Of a stretch of DNA of 64,000 nt, positions 62,553-64,000 are shown piece by piece. A program made the position numbers and the translations under genes. Every line of letters begins with the position of its first letter. Position 1 is the stretch's first letter. The stretch covers positions 1 to 64,000 of the forward strand of contig JBAXQC010000001.1 of assembly GCA_037131955.1 (NCBI GenBank), read 5' to 3'. The notes beneath the pieces are model-generated. The model ran no database searches. It was not told the origin of the DNA and saw only the letters and a program-made list of their open reading frames with translations. Source of the stretch: CAIMMJ01 sp037131955. Lineage in GTDB: Bacteria; Bacteroidota; Bacteroidia; UBA4408.

Positions 62553-64000
62553 TTAATTTAATGCTGTATTCCTGTAGAATATATGCATGATTAAAAAGTG
62601 TGGTAAGCTTATACACGCCAAAAAAATAAAAAAATATCCTATTACACCTTCAGAACTATCCAATTTAATTTTACCAGGCAAGAGAAGTATCACAAATACC
62701 AATAAAGCTCCAATTGTATAAGGCAATGCCTTTTTGTACAAAGAAACTGAACTCATAGAAAGTCCCACTTGTAAGTGCCTCCAAGCATTATAACTGTGCT
62801 GAAAAATAAAATAAAGGGCAAAGGCAACTATCAATGGCAACTTAAGTCCAATAAGAAGTATAAAAATTAGTGCCACATAAGACTGTTTTTTTCTTAATTG
62901 AATTTGAGATAAAATATAAACAAATGACAAAACTGCAAAAACATAAGTAATATCGCTAAATTCTTTGCCAAATGATTTTGCAAACTGCAAACCATTAATA
63001 CTTGAAACAATTTCTATTGCTTCATTAAAATGTGTGAATATAATAAACGAAAGTATTGAGAAGCCCAATAGAATTGCTTTTAAATAGTAGGCGGTTGAAA
63101 CAATCTTTATACCCATTTCTTCTAACTCAGATTCCCCAAAATGAAAAGAAGAGTATGCAACAAAAAATAGCAGCGAGAACAATGGGAGAAATTGCCAAAC
63201 AATAAAGTAAAATACAACTATTAATAAATAGTTAAGAACAAATGATAACAAGGCTATCTTTTTATCTTTTTGTAATAAATGATCAACTGCACCATGAGGA
63301 ATTCCTATAAGAAGTAATCCAATTAAAATTACAACATAGCTGATGTTAACCGCTGTATCATTTGGTAAAAAAACAAATAAGAAATAAATTAATGCACTAA
63401 CTGCTGCAAGTGCAAATCTGTACCAGCTTAATTTACGAATGTAAACATACAAGGCTCTTAGAAATGGAATTATTGGTAGAGTAGAAAATATTTTAATTTC
63501 TTGGGAAAGTGAAGTTTTTTCATCCAAAAAAGTAAATATTCTATGAATCTTTTGTCTTTTAAACAATTGTGTAAATATTTTATATCCTTTACCCGGCCAA
63601 AGCAAGAGAATAATTAATAAAAGATTATCATAAAATCGAAATCGCTTTTTTCGTTTAAGAGATATTTGATTAAACAGTTTGAAGTTTTCGTCTTTAATTC
63701 TTTCGGTAACAATTTTAGCAAATTCATACATGTTTTTAATACCATATCCGGTGCTTGGCTTAATTAAATTTGCACTTGCACCAGTATTTAAAACACCTTT
63801 AAATTTGTTGTTCGGATTAATAAAGGTTGTCATTGGAATACAACCTGCTTCATCAGAAAGAATTTCATAATCTCCGTAACTGTTTTTTAACTTATTGTCT
63901 AATATTTTTTTTGCATATTCTATTTCAATTTTTTCTACACCAAATCTGGTTAACTCTACCAATGATTCTCGAGTTGAAAATGGAAGTGTATATAGAAATT
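62553..64000 (-). CDS. Lycopene cyclase fused to Brp/Blh beta-carotene cleavage enzyme, N-terminus cut off by window edge
   Basis: The frame stays open to the window edge, so the gene starts beyond 64000. The first visible residues (LYTLPFSTRESLVELTRFG) and then NTGASANLIKPSTGYGIKNM are the C-terminal half of a CrtY-type lycopene beta-cyclase. They are followed by LLLILLLWPGKGYKIF-like and FLDEKTSLSQEIKIFSTLP segments. After about 185 residues it continues as a Brp/Blh membrane protein with about eight helices. That part has the iron-type histidines in GIPHGAVDHLLQ, SSFHFGESELEEMG and FQHSYNAWRHLQ. The product would take lycopene to beta-carotene and then to retinal in one chain. Downstream use in a rhodopsin is inferred; no opsin gene is in view. 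Confidence 0.85.
   Translation of the reverse strand, partial: FLYTLPFSTRESLVELTRFGVEKIEIEYAKKILDNKLKNSYGDYEILSDEAGCIPMTTFINPNNKFKGVLNTGASANLIKPSTGYGIKNMYEFAKIVTERIKDENFKLFNQISLKRKKRFRFYDNLLLIILLLWPGKGYKIFTQLFKRQKIHRIFTFLDEKTSLSQEIKIFSTLPIIPFLRALYVYIRKLSWYRFALAAVSALIYFLFVFLPNDTAVNISYVVILIGLLLIGIPHGAVDHLLQKDKKIALLSFVLNYLLIVVFYFIVWQFLPLFSLLFFVAYSSFHFGESELEEMGIKIVSTAYYLKAILLGFSILSFIIFTHFNEAIEIVSSINGLQFAKSFGKEFSDITYVFAVLSFVYILSQIQLRKKQSYVALIFILLIGLKLPLIVAFALYFIFQHSYNAWRHLQVGLSMSSVSLYKKALPYTIGALLVFVILLLPGKIKLDSSEGVIGYFFIFLACISLPHFLIMHIFYRNTALN

Noticed and set aside
63679..63870. Plus-strand 63-residue frame
   Set aside because: Antisense to the lycopene cyclase part of the fusion.

Overview
The window is AT-rich DNA (roughly one-third G+C by eye) from a member of the Bacteroidota, probably an aquatic or free-living lineage. 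The evidence is a type IX secretion cargo protein with a C-terminal sorting domain, a second truncated surface protein with an Ig-like/gliding-type repeat style, a zinc-less ribosomal protein L32, promoters of the TTTG-N19-TAnnTTTG type, a Brp/Blh retinal-forming enzyme, and many TTG/GTG starts. I saw no tRNA, rRNA, CRISPR array, transposase or phage gene.

Layout. 1-2927: truncated surface protein, then a GT2 glycosyltransferase and a WcaF-type acetyltransferase. 3041-8263: PaaE-like flavin/2Fe-2S reductase, exported TPR-caspase protein, exported hypothetical protein, UbiA-like membrane protein. 8268-12783: phosphohexomutase, AsnB and a GT4 glycosyltransferase read as one minus-strand operon. 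13187-15887: yceD-rpmF-plsX-fabH operon with a consensus promoter. 16067-20508: an exosortase-family protein followed by a 1292-residue propeller/adenylate cyclase/HD sensor. 20605-26319: formiminotransferase-cyclodeaminase, membrane patatin, rhodanese and kynurenine 3-monooxygenase in one minus-strand run. 26441-31591: subtilase, rsmA, prfC, and an AAA/DUF4143 ATPase preceded by a 32-bp repeat array. 31992-36242: lipid genes (desaturase, PlsC-like, AcpH-like) and a type IX cargo protein. 36383-43344: SPOR-like surface protein, MFS transporter, VOC protein with a coupled small exported protein, a decayed lipoprotein gene, NamZ, RluD. 43411-56658: a cell-surface polysaccharide region (MBOAT/SGNH pair, GH25, PIG-L deacetylase, five sugar-transfer-type proteins, GNAT, WbqC, WecB) interrupted by a PIN-PhoH protein. 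56651-57925: RimM and a tRNA m6A methyltransferase. 57922-60014: ECF sigma factor, an anti-sigma/trypsin-like protease fusion and a divergent small lipoprotein sharing an upstream motif. 60158-64000: CNT nucleoside transporter, Gfo/Idh/MocA oxidoreductase, and a truncated lycopene cyclase-Blh fusion.

The strongest candidates for new biology are: (a) the sigma/anti-sigma-protease pair with a bipartite motif repeated in front of both divergent genes; (b) the 32-bp-phased repeats immediately upstream of an ATPase that carries its own helix-turn-helix; (c) the exosortase plus propeller-cyclase-HD pair, where the cyclase residues predict ATP specificity; (d) the lycopene cyclase-Blh fusion, which would join the last two steps to retinal. 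All functional calls come from reading motifs and general family knowledge; no database search was run.
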